Shown here: positions 11,247 to 24,200 of the stretch, one piece after another
How the letters are laid out: each line of letters begins with the position of its first letter
Position numbering within the stretch: position 1 is the stretch's first letter
Assembly: GCA_026874595.1 (NCBI GenBank)
Contig: CM049315.1
Coordinates: forward strand, 62,617,389-62,681,388
Direction: 5' to 3'
DNA length: 64,000 nt
Source of the DNA: Sipunculus nudus
Lineage: Eukaryota > Annelida > Sipuncula > Golfingiida > Sipunculidae
Position numbers and translations under genes: made by a program
The notes under the pieces: generated by a model
Databases searched by the model: none
The model's input: only the letters and a program-made list of their open reading frames with translations
Told to the model about the DNA's origin: nothing

Positions 11247-14200
11247 TTTTGCGTAATACAAGATCGTGTCTTGTGCAATGATCACCGATTTAAACTGCAA
11301 AAGAAGAGTTTAAGAAGGTTCAATAGGCCACTTAAAACCAGTTACAAAGATCTTTTTTGCCGAAATCGACTCGGTTTTTGCGTTATAATAGATCATGATC
11401 CGTGCAAAAATGGCCAGTTTAAACTGCGAAAGAAGCGTTTCAGAAACTTCATTAGGCGACTTAAAACCAGTTACAATCGTCGTTTTCGTCGCAATCAGCT
11501 CGGTTTTCGCGTACTACAAGATCGTGTGTTGTGCAAAAATGGCCGTTTAAATTGCAAATGAAGCATTTTAATAGCTTCATCAGGCCATTAAGAACCAGTT
11601 AGAAACGTCGTTTTTGCTGAAATCAGCTCGATTTTTTTGCGTAATGCAAGATCGTGTTTGTGCAAATATTGCAGATTTAAATTGCAAAAGAATCAATTCA
11701 GGAGCTTTATTAGGCCATTTAGAACCAGATATCAACGTCTTTTTCGCCGAAATCAGCTCGGTTTTTGCGTAATACAAGACCGTGTTTTGTGCAAAGATGA
11801 CCGATTTAAACTGCCAAGGAAGCCTTTTAGAAGCTTCATCAGGCCATTAAGAACCAGTTAGCAACGTCGTTTTTGCTGAAATCAGCTCGATTTTTTGCGT
11901 AATACAAAATCGTGTGTTGTGCAAAGATGACCAATTTAAACTGCTAAAGAAGCGTTTTAGAAGCTTCATCAGGCCATTAAGAACCAGTTAGAAACGTCTT
12001 TTACGCCGAAATCAGCTAGTTATTTTCGTAATACAAGATCGTGATTTGTGCAGAAACGGCTTATATAAACTGCGATAGAAGCGTTTAAATAGCTTCATTA
12101 TGCCATTTAGAAATTGTTAAAAACGTCGCTTTTGCTGAAATCAGATCGGTTTTCGCGTAATGCAAGATCGTGTTTGTGCAAATATTGCAGATTTAAATTG
12201 CAAAAGAATCAATTCAGGAGCTTTATTAGGCCATTTAGAACCAGATACCAACGTCTTTTTCGCCGAAGTCAGCTCGTTTTTTGCGTAATACAAGATCGTG
12301 TTGTGCAAAATAGAAGATTAAAATTGCAAAAGAAGCAATTCAGAAGCTCCATTAGGCCATTTAGAACCGGGTACAAACATCGATCTCGCCGAAATCAGCT
12401 GGGTTTTTGCCTAATTCATGATCGTGTGTTGTGCAAAAATTGCAGATTTAAATTGCAAAAGAAGCAATTCAGAAGCTTCATTAGGCCGTTTAGAACCAGA
12501 TACAAACATCTTTTACGCCGAAATCAGCTCGGTTTTTGCGTAATACAAGATCGTGTTTTGTGCAAAGATGACCGATTTAAACTGCAAAAGAAGCGTTTAA
12601 GAAGCTTTATCAGGCCTCTAAGAATCAGTAAGGAACGTCGTTTTTGCTGAAATCAACTCGGTTTTTTTTTGCGTAATATAAGATCGTGTGTTGTGCAAAG
12701 ATGATGATTTAAACTGCAAAAGAAGCGTTTGAGAAACTTCATTAGGCCATTTAGAACCAGTAACAAATGTCGTTTTTTTGCCGAAATCAGCTCGGTTTTT
12801 GTGTAATATAGGATCCTGTTTTGCGCAAAATGGCCGATTTAAACTGCGATAGAAGCGTATTAATAGCTTCATTAGGCCATTTAGAAATTGGTAAAAACGT
12901 CGCTTTTGCTGAAATCAGATCGGTTTTCGCGTAGTACAAGATCGTGTTGTGCAAAATATAAGATTAAAATTGCAAAAGAAGCAATTCAGAAGCTCCATTA
13001 GGCCATTTAGAACCGGGTACAAACATCGATCTCGCCGAAATCAGCTAGGTTTTTGGCTAATTCAGGAACGTGTGTTGTGCAAAAAATTACAGATTTCAAT
13101 TGCAAAAGAAGCAATTCAAAAGCTTCATTAGGCCGTTTAGAATCAGATACAAACGTCTTTTACGACGAAATCAGCTCGGTTTTTTCGTAAAACAAGATCG
13201 TGATTTGTGCAGAAACGGCTAATATAAACTGCGATAGAAGCGTTTAAATAGCTTCATTAGGCCATTTAGTAATTGTTAAAAACGTCGCTTTTGCTGAAAT
13301 CAGATCGGTTTTCGCGTAGTACAAGATCGTGTTGTGCAAAATAGAAGATTAAAATTGCAAAAGAAGCAATTCAGAAGCTGCATTAGGCCATTGAGAAACG
13401 GGTACAAACATCGATCTCGCCGAAATCAGCTAGGTTTTTGGCTAATTCAGGAACGTGTGTTGTGCAAAAATTACAGATTTCAATTGCAAAAGAAGCAATT
13501 CAGAAGCTTCATTAGGCCGTTTAGAATCAGATACAAACGTCTTTTACGACGAAATCAGCTCGGTTTTTTCGTAATACAAGATCGTGATTTGTGCAGAAAC
13601 GACTAATATAAACTGCGATAGAAGCATTTAAATAGCTTCTTAGGCCATTTAGAAATTGTTAAAAACGTCGCTTTTGCTGAAATCAGATCGGTTTTCGCGT
13701 AGTACAAGATCGTGTTGTGCAAAATAGAAGATTAAAATTGCAAAAGAAGCAATTCAGAAGCTCCATTAGGCCATTTAGAACCGGGTACAAACATCGATCT
13801 CGCCGAAATCAGCTAGGTTTTTGCCTAATTCATGATCGTGTGTTGTGCAAAATTTGCAGATTTAAATTGCAAAAGAAGCAATTCAGAAGCTTCATTAGGC
13901 CGTTTAGAACCAGATACAAACATCAAAGATGACCGATTTAAACTGCAAAAGAAGCGTTTAAGAAGCTTTATCAGGCCATTAAGAATCAGTTAGGAACGTC
14001 GTTTTTGCTGAAATCAGCTCGGTTTTTTTTTGCGTAATTTAAGATCGTGTGTTGTGCAAAGATGTTCGATTTAAACTGCAAAAGAAGCGTTTGAGAAACT
14101 TCATTAGGCCATTTAGAACCAGTTACAAATGTCGTTTTTTGGCCGAAATCAGCTCGGTTTTTGCGTAATATAGGATTCTGTTTTGTGCAAAATGGCCGAT

Positions 14201-17200
14201 TTAAACTGCGAAAGAAGCGTTTTAGAAGCTTCATTTGTCCATTTACAACCAGTTACAAAAGTCGTTTTTGCCGAATTCAGCGCGATTTTCGCGTTATACA
14301 AGATCGTACGTTCTGATTAAATAGCCGATTTGAACTGCGAAAGAAGCGTTTTAATAGCTTCATCAGGCCATTTAGAACAAGTTACGAACGTCGTTTTTTC
14401 CCGAAATCAGCTCGGTGTTCGCTTTATACAAGATCGTGTCTTGTGCAATGATCACCGATTTAAACTGCAAAAGAAGAGTTTAAGAAGGTTCAATAGGCCA
14501 CTTAAAACCAGTTACAAAGATCTTTTTTGCCGAAATCGACTCGGTTTTTGCGTTATAATAGATCATGATCCGTGCAAAAATGGCCAGTTTAAACTGCGAA
14601 AGAAGCGTTTCAGAAACTTCATTAGGCGACTTAAAACCAGTTACAATCGTCGTTTTCGTCGCAATCAGCTCGGTTTTCGCGTACTACAAGATCGTGTGTT
14701 GTGCAAAAATGGCCGTTTAAATTGCAAATGAAGCATTTTAATAGCTTCATCAGGCCATTTAAAACAAGTTACAAACGTCGTTTTTGCCGAAATCAGCTCG
14801 GTTTTCGCTTTAAACTAGATCGTGTCTTGTGCAATGATCACCGATTTAAACTGTGAAAGAAGCGTTTTAGAAGCTTCATCAGGCCATTAAGAACCAGTTA
14901 GAAACGGCGTTTTTGCTGAAATCAGCTCGATTTTTTTGCGTAATGCAAGATCGTGTTTGTGCAAATATTGCAGATTTAAATTGCAAAAGAATCAATTCAG
15001 GAGCTTTATTAGGCCATTTAGAACCAGATACCAACGTCTTTTTCGCCGAAATCAGCTCGGTTTTTGCGTAATACAAGACCGTGTTTTGTGCAAAGATGAC
15101 CGATTCAAACTGCCAAGGAAGCCTTTTAGAAGCTTCATCAGGCCATTAAGAACCAGTTAGCAACGTCGTTTTTGCTGAAATCAGCTCGATTTTTTGCGTA
15201 ATACAAAATCGTGTGTTGTGCAAAGATGACCAATTTAAACTGCTAAAGAAGCGTTTTAGAAGCTTCATCAGGCCATTAAGAACCAGTTAGAAACGTCTTT
15301 TACGCCGAAATCAGCTAGTTATTTTCGTAATACAAGATCGTGATTTGTGCAGAAACGGCTTATATAAACTGCGATAGAAGCGTTTAAATAGCTTCATTAT
15401 GCCATTTAGAAATTGTTAAAAGCGTCGCTTTTGCTGAAATCAGATCGGTTTTCGCGTAATGCAAGATCGTGTTTGTGCAAATATTGCAGATTTAAATTGC
15501 AAAAGAATCAATTCAGGAGCTTTATTAGGCCATTTAGAACCAGATACCAACGTCTTTTTCGCCGAAATCAGCTCGTTTTTTGCGTAATACAAGATCGTGT
15601 TGTGCAAAATAGAAGATTAAAATTGCAAAAGAAGCAATTCAGAAGCTCCATTAGGCCATTTAGAACCGGGTACAAACATCGATCTCGCCGAAATCAGCTA
15701 GGTTTTTGCCTAATTCATGATCGTGTGTTGTGCAAAAATTGCAGATTTAAATTGCAAAAGAAGCAATTCAGAAGCTTCATTAGGCCGTTTAGAACCAGAT
15801 AAAAACATTTTTACGCCGAAATCAGTTCGGTTTTTGCGTAATACAAGATCGTGTTTTGTACAAAGATGACCGATTTAAACTGCAAAAGAAGCGTTTAAGA
15901 AGCTTCATCAGGCCATTAAGAATCAGTTAGGAACGTCGTTTTTGCTGAAATCAGCTCGGTTTTTTTTTGCGTAATATAAGATCGTGTGTTGTGCAAAGAT
16001 GATGATTTAAACTGCAAAAGAAGCGTTTGAGAAACTTCATTAGGCCATTTAGAACCAGTTACAAATGTCGTTTTTTTGCCGAAATCAGCTCGGTTTTTGC
16101 GTAATATAGGATCCTGTTTGTGCAAAATGGCCGATTTAAACTGCGAAAGAAGCGTTTTAGAAGCTTCATTTGTCCATTTACAACCAGTTACAAAAGTCGT
16201 TTTTGCCGAAATCAGCGCGATTTTCGCGTTATACAAGATCGTACATTGTGAATAAATGGCCGATTTGAACTGCGAAAGAAGCGTTTTAATAGCTTCATCA
16301 GGCCATTTAGAACAAGTTACGAACGTCGTTTTTCCTGAAATCAGCTCGGTGTTCGCTTTATACAAGATCGTGTCTTTTGCAATGATCACCGATTTAAACT
16401 GCAAAAGAAGCCTTTTAGAAGCTTCCTCAGGCCATTAAGAACCAGTTAGAAACGTCGTTTTTGCTGAAATCAGCTCGATTTTTTTGCGTAATGCAAGATC
16501 GTGTTTGTGCAAATATTGCAGATTTAAATTGCAAAAGAATCAATTCAGGAGCTTTATTAGGCCATTTAGAACCAGATACCAACGTCTTTTTCGCCGAAAT
16601 CAGCTCGGTTTTTGCGTAAAACAAGACCGTGTTTTGTGCAAAGATGACCGATTTCAACTGCCAAGGAAGCGTTTTAGAAGCTTCATCAGGCCATTAAGAA
16701 CCAGTTAGAAACGTCTTTTACGCCGAAATCAGCTCGTTTTTTTCGTAATACAAGATCGTGATTTGTGCAGAAACGGCTGATTTAAACTGCGATAGAAGCG
16801 TTTTAATAGCTTCATTAGGCCATTTAGAAATTGGTAAAAACGTCGCTCTTGCTGAAATCAGATCGGTTTTCGCGTAATACAACATCGTGTTGTGCAAAAT
16901 GGAACATTAAAATTGCAAAAGAAGCAATTCAGAAGCTCCATTAGGCCATTTGGAACCGGGTACAAACATCGATCTCGCCGAAATCAGAAAGGTTTTAGCC
17001 TTATTCATGATCGTGTGTTGTGCAAAAATTGCAGATTTAAATTGCAAAAGAAGCAATTCAGAAACTTTATTAGGCCGTTTAGAACAAGATACAAACGTCT
17101 TTTACGCCGAAATCAGCTCGGTTTTTGCGTAATACGAGATCGTGTTTTGTGCAAAGATGACCGATTTAAACTGCGAAAGAAGCGTTTTAGAAGCTTCATC

Positions 17201-18777
17201 AGGCCATTAAGAACCAGTTAGCAACGTCGTTTTTGCTGAAATCAGCTCGTTTTTTTTTGCGTAATTCAAAATCGTCTGTGGTGCAAAGATGACCGATTTA
17301 AACTGCTAAAGAAGCGTTTTAGAAGCTTCATCAGGCAATTAAGAAGTTAGAAACGTCGTTTTTGCTAAAATCAGCTCGATTTTTTAGCGTAATATAAGAT
17401 GGTGTTTGTGCAAAGATGACCGATTTAAACTGCGAAAGAAGAGTTTAAGAAGCTTCAATAGGCCACTTAAAACCAGTTACAAAGATCTTTTTTGTCGAAA
17501 TCGACTCGGTTTTTGCGTTATAATAGATCATGATCCGTGCAAAAATGGCCAGTTTAAAATGCGAAAGAAGCGTTTCAGAAATTTCATTAGGCGACTTAAA
17601 ACCCGTTACAATCGTCGTTTTCGTCGCAATCAGCTCGGTTTTCGCGTACTACAAGATCGTGTGTTGTGCAAAAATGGCCGTTTTAATTGCAAATGAAGCG
17701 TTTTAATAGCTTCATCAGGCCATTTAAAACAAATTACAAACGTCGTTATGCCGAAATCAGCTCGGTTTTCGCTTTATACAAGATCGTGTCTTGTGCAATG
17801 ATCACCGATTTAAACTGTGAAAGAAGCGTTTTAGAAGCTTCATCAGGCCATTAAAAACCAGTTAGACACGTCTTTTACGCCGAAATCAGCTCTTTTTTTT
17901 CGTAATACAAGATCGAGATTTGTGCAGAAACGGCTGATTTAAACTGCGATAGAAGCGTTTTAATAGCTTTATTAGGCCATTTAGAAATTGGTTAAAACGT
18001 CGCTCTTGCTGAAATCAGATCGGTTTTCGCGTAATATAAGATCGTGTTGTGCAAAATAGAAGATTAAAATTGCAAAAGAAGCAATTCAGAAGCACCATTA
18101 GGCCATTTAGAACCGGGTACAAACATCGATCTCGCCGAAATCAGCTAGGTTATTGCCTAATTCAGGAACGTGTGTTGTGCAAAAATTACAGATTTATATT
18201 GCAAAAGAAGCAATTCAGAAGCTCCATTAGGCCATTTAGAACCGGGTACAAACATCGATCTCGCCGAAATCAGCTAGGTTTTTGCCTAATTCATGATCGT
18301 GTGTTGTGCAAAAATTGCAGATTTAAATTGCAAAAGAAGCAATTCAGAAGCTTCATTAGGCCGTTTAGAACCAGATACAAACATCTTTTACGCCGAAATC
18401 AGCTCGGTTTTTGCGTAATACAAAATCGTGTGTTGTGCAAAGATGACCGATTTAAACTGGGAAAGAAGCGATTCAATATCTTCATTAGTCGACTTAAAAC
18501 CCGTTACAACCGTCGTTTTCGCTGAAATAAGCTCGGTTTTTGCGGAGTACAAGATCGTGTGTTGGGCAAATATCACCGATTTAAACTGCGAGAGAAGAGA
18601 TTCAATAGCTTCATAAGGCGACTTATAACCCGTTACAACCGTCGTTTTCGCCGAAATAAGCTCAGTTTTTGCGTAGTACAAGATCGTGTGTTGGGCAAAT
18701 ATCACCGATTAAAACTGCTAAATAAGCATTTTAGAAACTTCATCAGGCCATTAAGAACCAGTTAGAAACGTCGTTTT
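9623..18777 (+). repeat. Higher-order repeat unit L, copy 2 (truncated, about 9.16 kb)
   Basis: Direct tandem copy of 1-9156. All subtype-specific monomers recur in order, including the 76-bp truncated monomer at 13898. Homology ends inside the ACGTCGTTTTT block near 18778, where copy 1 continues with TGGCCGAAATC but copy 2 continues with GCTGAAATC. From there the sequence matches an earlier part of copy 2 near 17363 instead. This is a clean switch between monomers in register, so unequal exchange is the simplest explanation. Confidence 0.92.
13898..13973 (+). repeat. Truncated 76-bp monomer, copy 2
   Basis: Same CATC-to-AAAGATG junction, 9,622 bp downstream of the first. Identical breakpoints in both units show the deletion is older than the 9.62-kb duplication. 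Confidence 0.93.
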
Positions 18778-20773
18778 TGCTGAAATCAGCTCGATTTTTT
18801 AGCGTAATATAAGATGGTGTTTGTGCAAAGATGACCGATTTAAACTGCAAAAGAAGAGTTTAAGAAGCTTCAATAGGCCACTTAAAACCAGTTACAAAGA
18901 TCTTTTTTGTCGAAATCGACTCGGTTTTTGCGTTATAATAGATCATGATCCGTGCAAAAATGGCCAGTTTAAAATGCGAAAGAAGCGTTTCAGAAATTTC
19001 ATTAGGCGACTTAAAACCCGTTACAATCGTCGTTTTCGTCGCAATCAGCTCGGTTTTCGCGTACTACAAGATCGTGTGTTGTGCAAAAATGGCCGTTTTA
19101 ATTGCAAATGAAGCGTTTTAATAGCTTCATCAGGCCATTTAAAACAAATTACAAACGTCGTTATGCCGAAATCAGCTCGGTTTTCGCTTTATACAAGATC
19201 GTGTCTTGTGCAATGATCACCGATTTAAACTGTGAAAGATGCGTTTTAGAAGCTTCATCAGGCCATTAAAAACCAGTTAGACACGTCTTTTACGCCGAAA
19301 TCAGCTCTTTTTTTCGTAATACAAGATCGTGATTTGTGCAGAAACGGCTGATTTAAACTGCGATAGAAGCGTTTTAATAGCTCCATTAGGCCATTTAGAA
19401 ATTGGTAAAAACGTCGCTCTTGCTGAAAACAGATCGGTTTTTGCGTAATACAAGATCGTGTTTTGTGCAAAGATGACCGATTTAAACTGCGAAAGAAGCG
19501 TTTTAGAAGCTTCATCAGGCCATTAAGAACCAGTTAGCAACGTCGTTTTTGCTGAAATCAGCTCGTTTTTTTTTTTTTTTTGCGTAATACAAAATTGTCT
19601 GTTGTGCAAAGATGACCGATTTAAACTGCTAAAGAAGCGTTTTAGAAGATTCATCAGGCAATTAAGAAGTTAGAAACGTCGTTTTTGCTAAAATCAGCTC
19701 GATTTTTTAGTGTAATATAAGGTCGTGTTTGTGCAAAGATGACCGATTTAAACTGCAAAAGAAGAGTTTAAGAAGGTTCAATAGGCCACTTAAAACCAGT
19801 TACAAAGATCTTTTTTGCCGAAATCGACTCGGTTTTTGCGTTATAATAGATCATGATCCGTGCAAAAATGGGCAGTTTAAACTGCGAAAGAAGCGTTTCA
19901 GAAACTTCATTAGGCGACTTAAAACACGTTACAATCGTCGTTTTCGTCGCAATCAGCTCGGTTTTCGCGTACTACAAGATCGTGTGTTGTGCAAAAATGG
20001 CCGTTTAAATTGCAAATGAAGCATTTTAATAGCTTCATCAGGCCATTTAAAACAAGTTACAAACGTCGTTTTTGCCGAAATCAGCTCGGTTTTCGCTTTA
20101 AACAAGATCGTGTCTTGTGCAATGATCACCGATTTAAACTGTAAAAGAAGCGTTTTAGAAGCTTCATCAGGCCATTAAAAACCAGTTAGAAACGTCGTTT
20201 TTGCTGAAATCAGCTCGATTTTTTTGCGTAATGCAAGATCGTGTTTGTGCAAATATTGCAGATTTAAATTGCAAAAGAATCAATTCAGGAGCTTTATTAG
20301 GCCATTTAGAACCAGATACCAACGTCTTTTTCGCCGAAATCAGCTCGGTTTTTGCGTAATACAAGACTGTGTTTTGTGCAAAGATGACCGATTTAAACAG
20401 CCAAGGAAGCCTTTTAGAAGCTTCATCAGGCAATTAAGAACCAGTTAGCAACGTCGTTTTTGCTGAAATCAGCTCGATTTTTTGCGTAATACAAAATCGT
20501 GTGTTGTGCAAAGATGACCGATTTAAACTGCTAAAGAAGCGTTTTAGGAGCTTCATCAGGCCATTAAGAACCAGTTAGAAACGTCTTTTACGCCGAAATC
20601 AGCTAGTTATTTTCGTAATACAAGATCGTGATTTGTGCAGAAACGGCTTATATAAACTGCGATAGAAGCGTTTAAATAGCTTCATTAGGCCATTTAGAAA
20701 TTGTTAAAAACGTCGCTTTTGCTGAAATCAGATCGGTTTTCGCGTAGTACAAGATCGTGATGTGCAAAATAGA
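18778..20773 (+). repeat. Rearranged satellite tail before the gap
   Basis: This stretch does not follow the 9.62-kb order. About 18778-19440 repeats 17363-18025 at an offset of 1,415 bp (11 monomers). About 20170-20660 resembles 14880-15370, an offset of 5,288 bp (41 monomers). Between them lie single monomers of known subtypes in new orders, including one with a 16-T tract. It ends mid-monomer at the run of N, and nothing non-satellite is visible. Confidence 0.85.
19566..19581 (+). repeat. Expanded T tract (16 T) inside a monomer
   Basis: The T tract after CAGCTCG is 16 bases here. The equivalent tract is 10 at 7628-7637 and 9 at 17250-17258. On the other strand it is 11 at 25896-25906, 10 at 30537-30546 and 10 at 33248-33257. 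Most monomers have 5-7. Slippage, or sequencing error in homopolymers, explains much of the one-base length variation between otherwise identical copies. Confidence 0.85.
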
Positions 20774-21273
20774 NNNNNNNNNNNNNNNNNNNNNNNNNNN
20801 NNNNNNNNNNNNNNNNNNNNNNNNNNNNNNNNNNNNNNNNNNNNNNNNNNNNNNNNNNNNNNNNNNNNNNNNNNNNNNNNNNNNNNNNNNNNNNNNNNNN
20901 NNNNNNNNNNNNNNNNNNNNNNNNNNNNNNNNNNNNNNNNNNNNNNNNNNNNNNNNNNNNNNNNNNNNNNNNNNNNNNNNNNNNNNNNNNNNNNNNNNNN
21001 NNNNNNNNNNNNNNNNNNNNNNNNNNNNNNNNNNNNNNNNNNNNNNNNNNNNNNNNNNNNNNNNNNNNNNNNNNNNNNNNNNNNNNNNNNNNNNNNNNNN
21101 NNNNNNNNNNNNNNNNNNNNNNNNNNNNNNNNNNNNNNNNNNNNNNNNNNNNNNNNNNNNNNNNNNNNNNNNNNNNNNNNNNNNNNNNNNNNNNNNNNNN
21201 NNNNNNNNNNNNNNNNNNNNNNNNNNNNNNNNNNNNNNNNNNNNNNNNNNNNNNNNNNNNNNNNNNNNNNNNN
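20774..21273. other. Assembly gap, exactly 500 N
   Basis: A run of exactly 500 N. The round length suggests a placeholder rather than a measured distance. The satellite orientation is forward on the left side and reversed on the right side, so the gap hides or creates an inversion point. Confidence 0.99.
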
Positions 21274-24200
21274 ATTTCATCAAAAACGACTTTGCTAACT
21301 GGTTCTAAATGGCCTGATGAAGCTTCTAAAACGCTTCTTTCGCAGTTTAAATCGGTCATCTTTGCACAAAACACGATCTTGTATTACGCAAAAACCGATC
21401 TGATTTCAGCAAGAGCGACGTTTTTACCAATTTCTAAATGCCTAATGAAGCTATTGAAACGCTTCTATCGCAGTTTAAATCAGCCGTTTCTCCACAAATC
21501 ACGATCTTGTATTACGAAAATAAGGAGCTGATTTCGGCGTAAAAGACGTTTCTAACTGGTTCTTAATGGCCTGATGAAGCTTCTAAAACGCTTCTTTCGC
21601 AGTTTAAATCGGTCATCTTTGCACAAAACACGATCTTGTATTACGCAAAAACCGATCTGATTTCAGCAAGAGCGGCGTTTTTACCAATTTCTAAATGGCC
21701 TAATGAAGCTATTGAAACGCTTCTATCGCAGTTTAAATCAGCCGTTTCTGTACAAATCACGATCTTGTATTACGAAAATAAGGAGCTGATTTCGGCGTAA
21801 AAGACGTTTCTAACTGGTTCTTAATGGCCTGATGAAGCTTCTAAAACGCTTCTATCGCAGTTTAAATCGGTCATCTTTGCACAACACACGATTTTGTATT
21901 ACGCAAAAAATCGAGCTGATTTCGGCGATAAAGACGTTGGTATCTGGTTCTAAATGGCCTAATAAAGCTCCTGAATTGATTCTTTTGCAATTTAAATCTG
22001 CAATATTTGCACAAACACGATCTTGCATTACGCAAAAAAATCGAGCTGATTTCAGCAAAAACGACGTTTCTAACTGGTTCTTAATGGCCTGATAAAGCTT
22101 CTAAAAGGCTTCTTTCGCAGTTTAAATCGGTCATCTTTGCACAAAACACGATCTTGTATTACGCAAAAACCGATCTGATTTCAGCAAGAGCGACGTTTTT
22201 ACCAATTTCTAAATGGCCTAATGAAGCTATTAAAACGCTTCTATCGCAGTTTAAATCAGCCGTTTCTGCACAAATCAGGATCTTGTATTACGAAAAAAAC
22301 GAGCTGATTTCGGCGTAAAAGACGTTTCTAACTGGTTCTTAATGGCCTGATGAAGCTTCTAAAATGCTTCTTAAGCAGTTTAAATCGGTCATCTTTGCAC
22401 AACACACGATTTTGTATTACGCAAAAAATCGAGCTGATTTCGGCGAAAAAGACGTTGGTATCTGGTTCTAAATGGCCTAATAAAGCACCTGAATTGATTC
22501 TTTTGCAATTTAAATCTTCAATATTTGCACAAACACGATCTTGCATTACGCAAAAAAATCGAGCTGATTTCAGCAAAAACGACGTTTCTAACTGGTTCTT
22601 AATGGCCTGATAAAGCTTCTAAAAGGCTTCTTTCGCAGTTTAAATCGGTGATCATTGCACAAGACACGATCTTGTATAAAGCGAACACCGAGCTGATTTC
22701 GGGAAAAACGACGTTCGTAACTTGTTCTAAATGGCCTGATGAAGCTATTAAAACGCTTCTTTCGCAGTTTAAATCGGCCATTTTGCACAAAACACGATTT
22801 TGTATTACGCAAAAACCGAGCTCATTTCAGCAAAAACGACGTTCCTAACTGATTCTTAATGGCCTGATAAAGCTTCTTAAACGCTTCTTTTGCAGTTTAA
22901 ATCGGTCATCTTTGCACAAAACACGATTTTGTATTACGCAAAAACCGAGCTGATTTCGGCGTAAAAGATGTTTGTATCTGGTTCTAAACGGCCTAATGAA
23001 GCTTCTGAATTGCTTCTTTTGCAATTTTAATCTTCTATTTTGCACAACACGATGTTGTATTACGCGAAAACCGATCTGATTTCAGCAAGAGCGACGTTTT
23101 TACCAATTTCTAAATGGCCTAATGAAGCTATTAAAACGCTTCTATCGCAGTTTAAATCAGCCGTTTCGGCACAAATCACGATCTTGTATTACGAAAAAAA
23201 GAGCTGATTTCGGCGTAAAAGACGTTTCTAACTGGTTCTTAATGGCCTGATGAAGCTTCTAAAAGGCTTCCTTGGCAGTTTAAATCGGTCATTTTTGCAC
23301 AAAACACGGTCTTGTATTACGCAAAAAACCGAGCTGATTTCGGCGAAAAAGACGTTTGTATCTGGTTCTAAATGACCTAATAAAGCTCCTGAATTGATTC
23401 TTTTGCAATTTAAATCTGCAATATTTGCACAAACACGATCTTGCATTACGCAAAAAAATCGAGCTGATTTCAGCAAAAACGACGTTTCTAACTGGTTCTT
23501 AATGGCCTGATGAAGCTTCTAAAACGCTTCTTTCACAGTTTAAATCGGTGATCATTGCACAAGACACGATCTTGTTTAAAGCGAAAACCGAGCTGATTTC
23601 GGCAAAAACGACGTTTGTAACTTGTTTTAAATGGCCTGATGAAGCTATTAAAATGCTTAATTTGCAATTTAAACGGCCATTTTTGCACAACACACGATCT
23701 TGTAGTACGCGAAAACCGAGCTGATTGCGACGAAAACGACGATTGTAACGGGTTTTAAGTCGCCTAATGAAGTTTCTGAAACGCTTCTTTCGCAGTTTAA
23801 ACTGGCCATTTTTGCACGGATCATGATCTATTATAACGCAAAAACCGAGTCGATTTCGGCAAAAAAGATCTTTGTAACTGGTTTTAAGTGGCCTATTGAA
23901 CCTTCTTAAACTCTTCTTTTGCAGTTTAAATCGGTCATCTTTGCACAAACACGATCTTATATTACACTAAAAAATCGAGCTGATTTTAGCAAAAACGACG
24001 TTGCTTACTGGTTCTTAATGGCCTGATGAAGCTTCTAAAACGCTTCTTTCACAGTTTAAATCGGTCATCTTTGCACAAAACACGATCTTGTATTACGCAA
24101 AAACCGATCTGATTTCAGCAAGAGCGACGTTTTTACCAATTTCTAAATGGCCTAATGAAGCTATTAAAACGCTTCTATCGCAGTTTAAAGCAGCCGTTTC

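Larger units (their letters stand above)
1..20773 (+). repeat. Left satellite array, about 129-bp monomer, forward orientation
   Basis: The whole stretch is head-to-tail copies of one monomer. I anchored each copy on GGCCATT and its variants GGCCGTT, GGCCACT, GGCGACT, GGCCCTT and GTCCATT. From 21 to 9643 this gives 75 intervals: 38 of 129 bp, 13 of 130, 8 of 128, 8 of 126, a few of 127-134 and one of 76. In order, each monomer contains the anchor, a GAACCAGTTA-like block, ACGTCGTTTTTGC, a GAAATCAGCTCGG core, a variable T tract, GCGTAATACAAGATCGTG, TTGTGCAAA, GATTTAAACTGC and AGAAGC...GAAGCTTCAT. Most monomers carry the 8-bp palindrome GAAGCTTC. There is no unique sequence between copies and no gene. 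The array starts before the window and runs into the gap. Confidence 0.97.

Noticed and set aside
20672-21374. Open frames running through the gap region
   Set aside because: They consist almost entirely of unknown residues from the 500 N and have no meaning.
20170-21800. Transposon with terminal inverted repeats around the gap
   Set aside because: The inverted similarity is simply satellite monomers in opposite orientation. There is no transposase, target-site duplication or unique interior.
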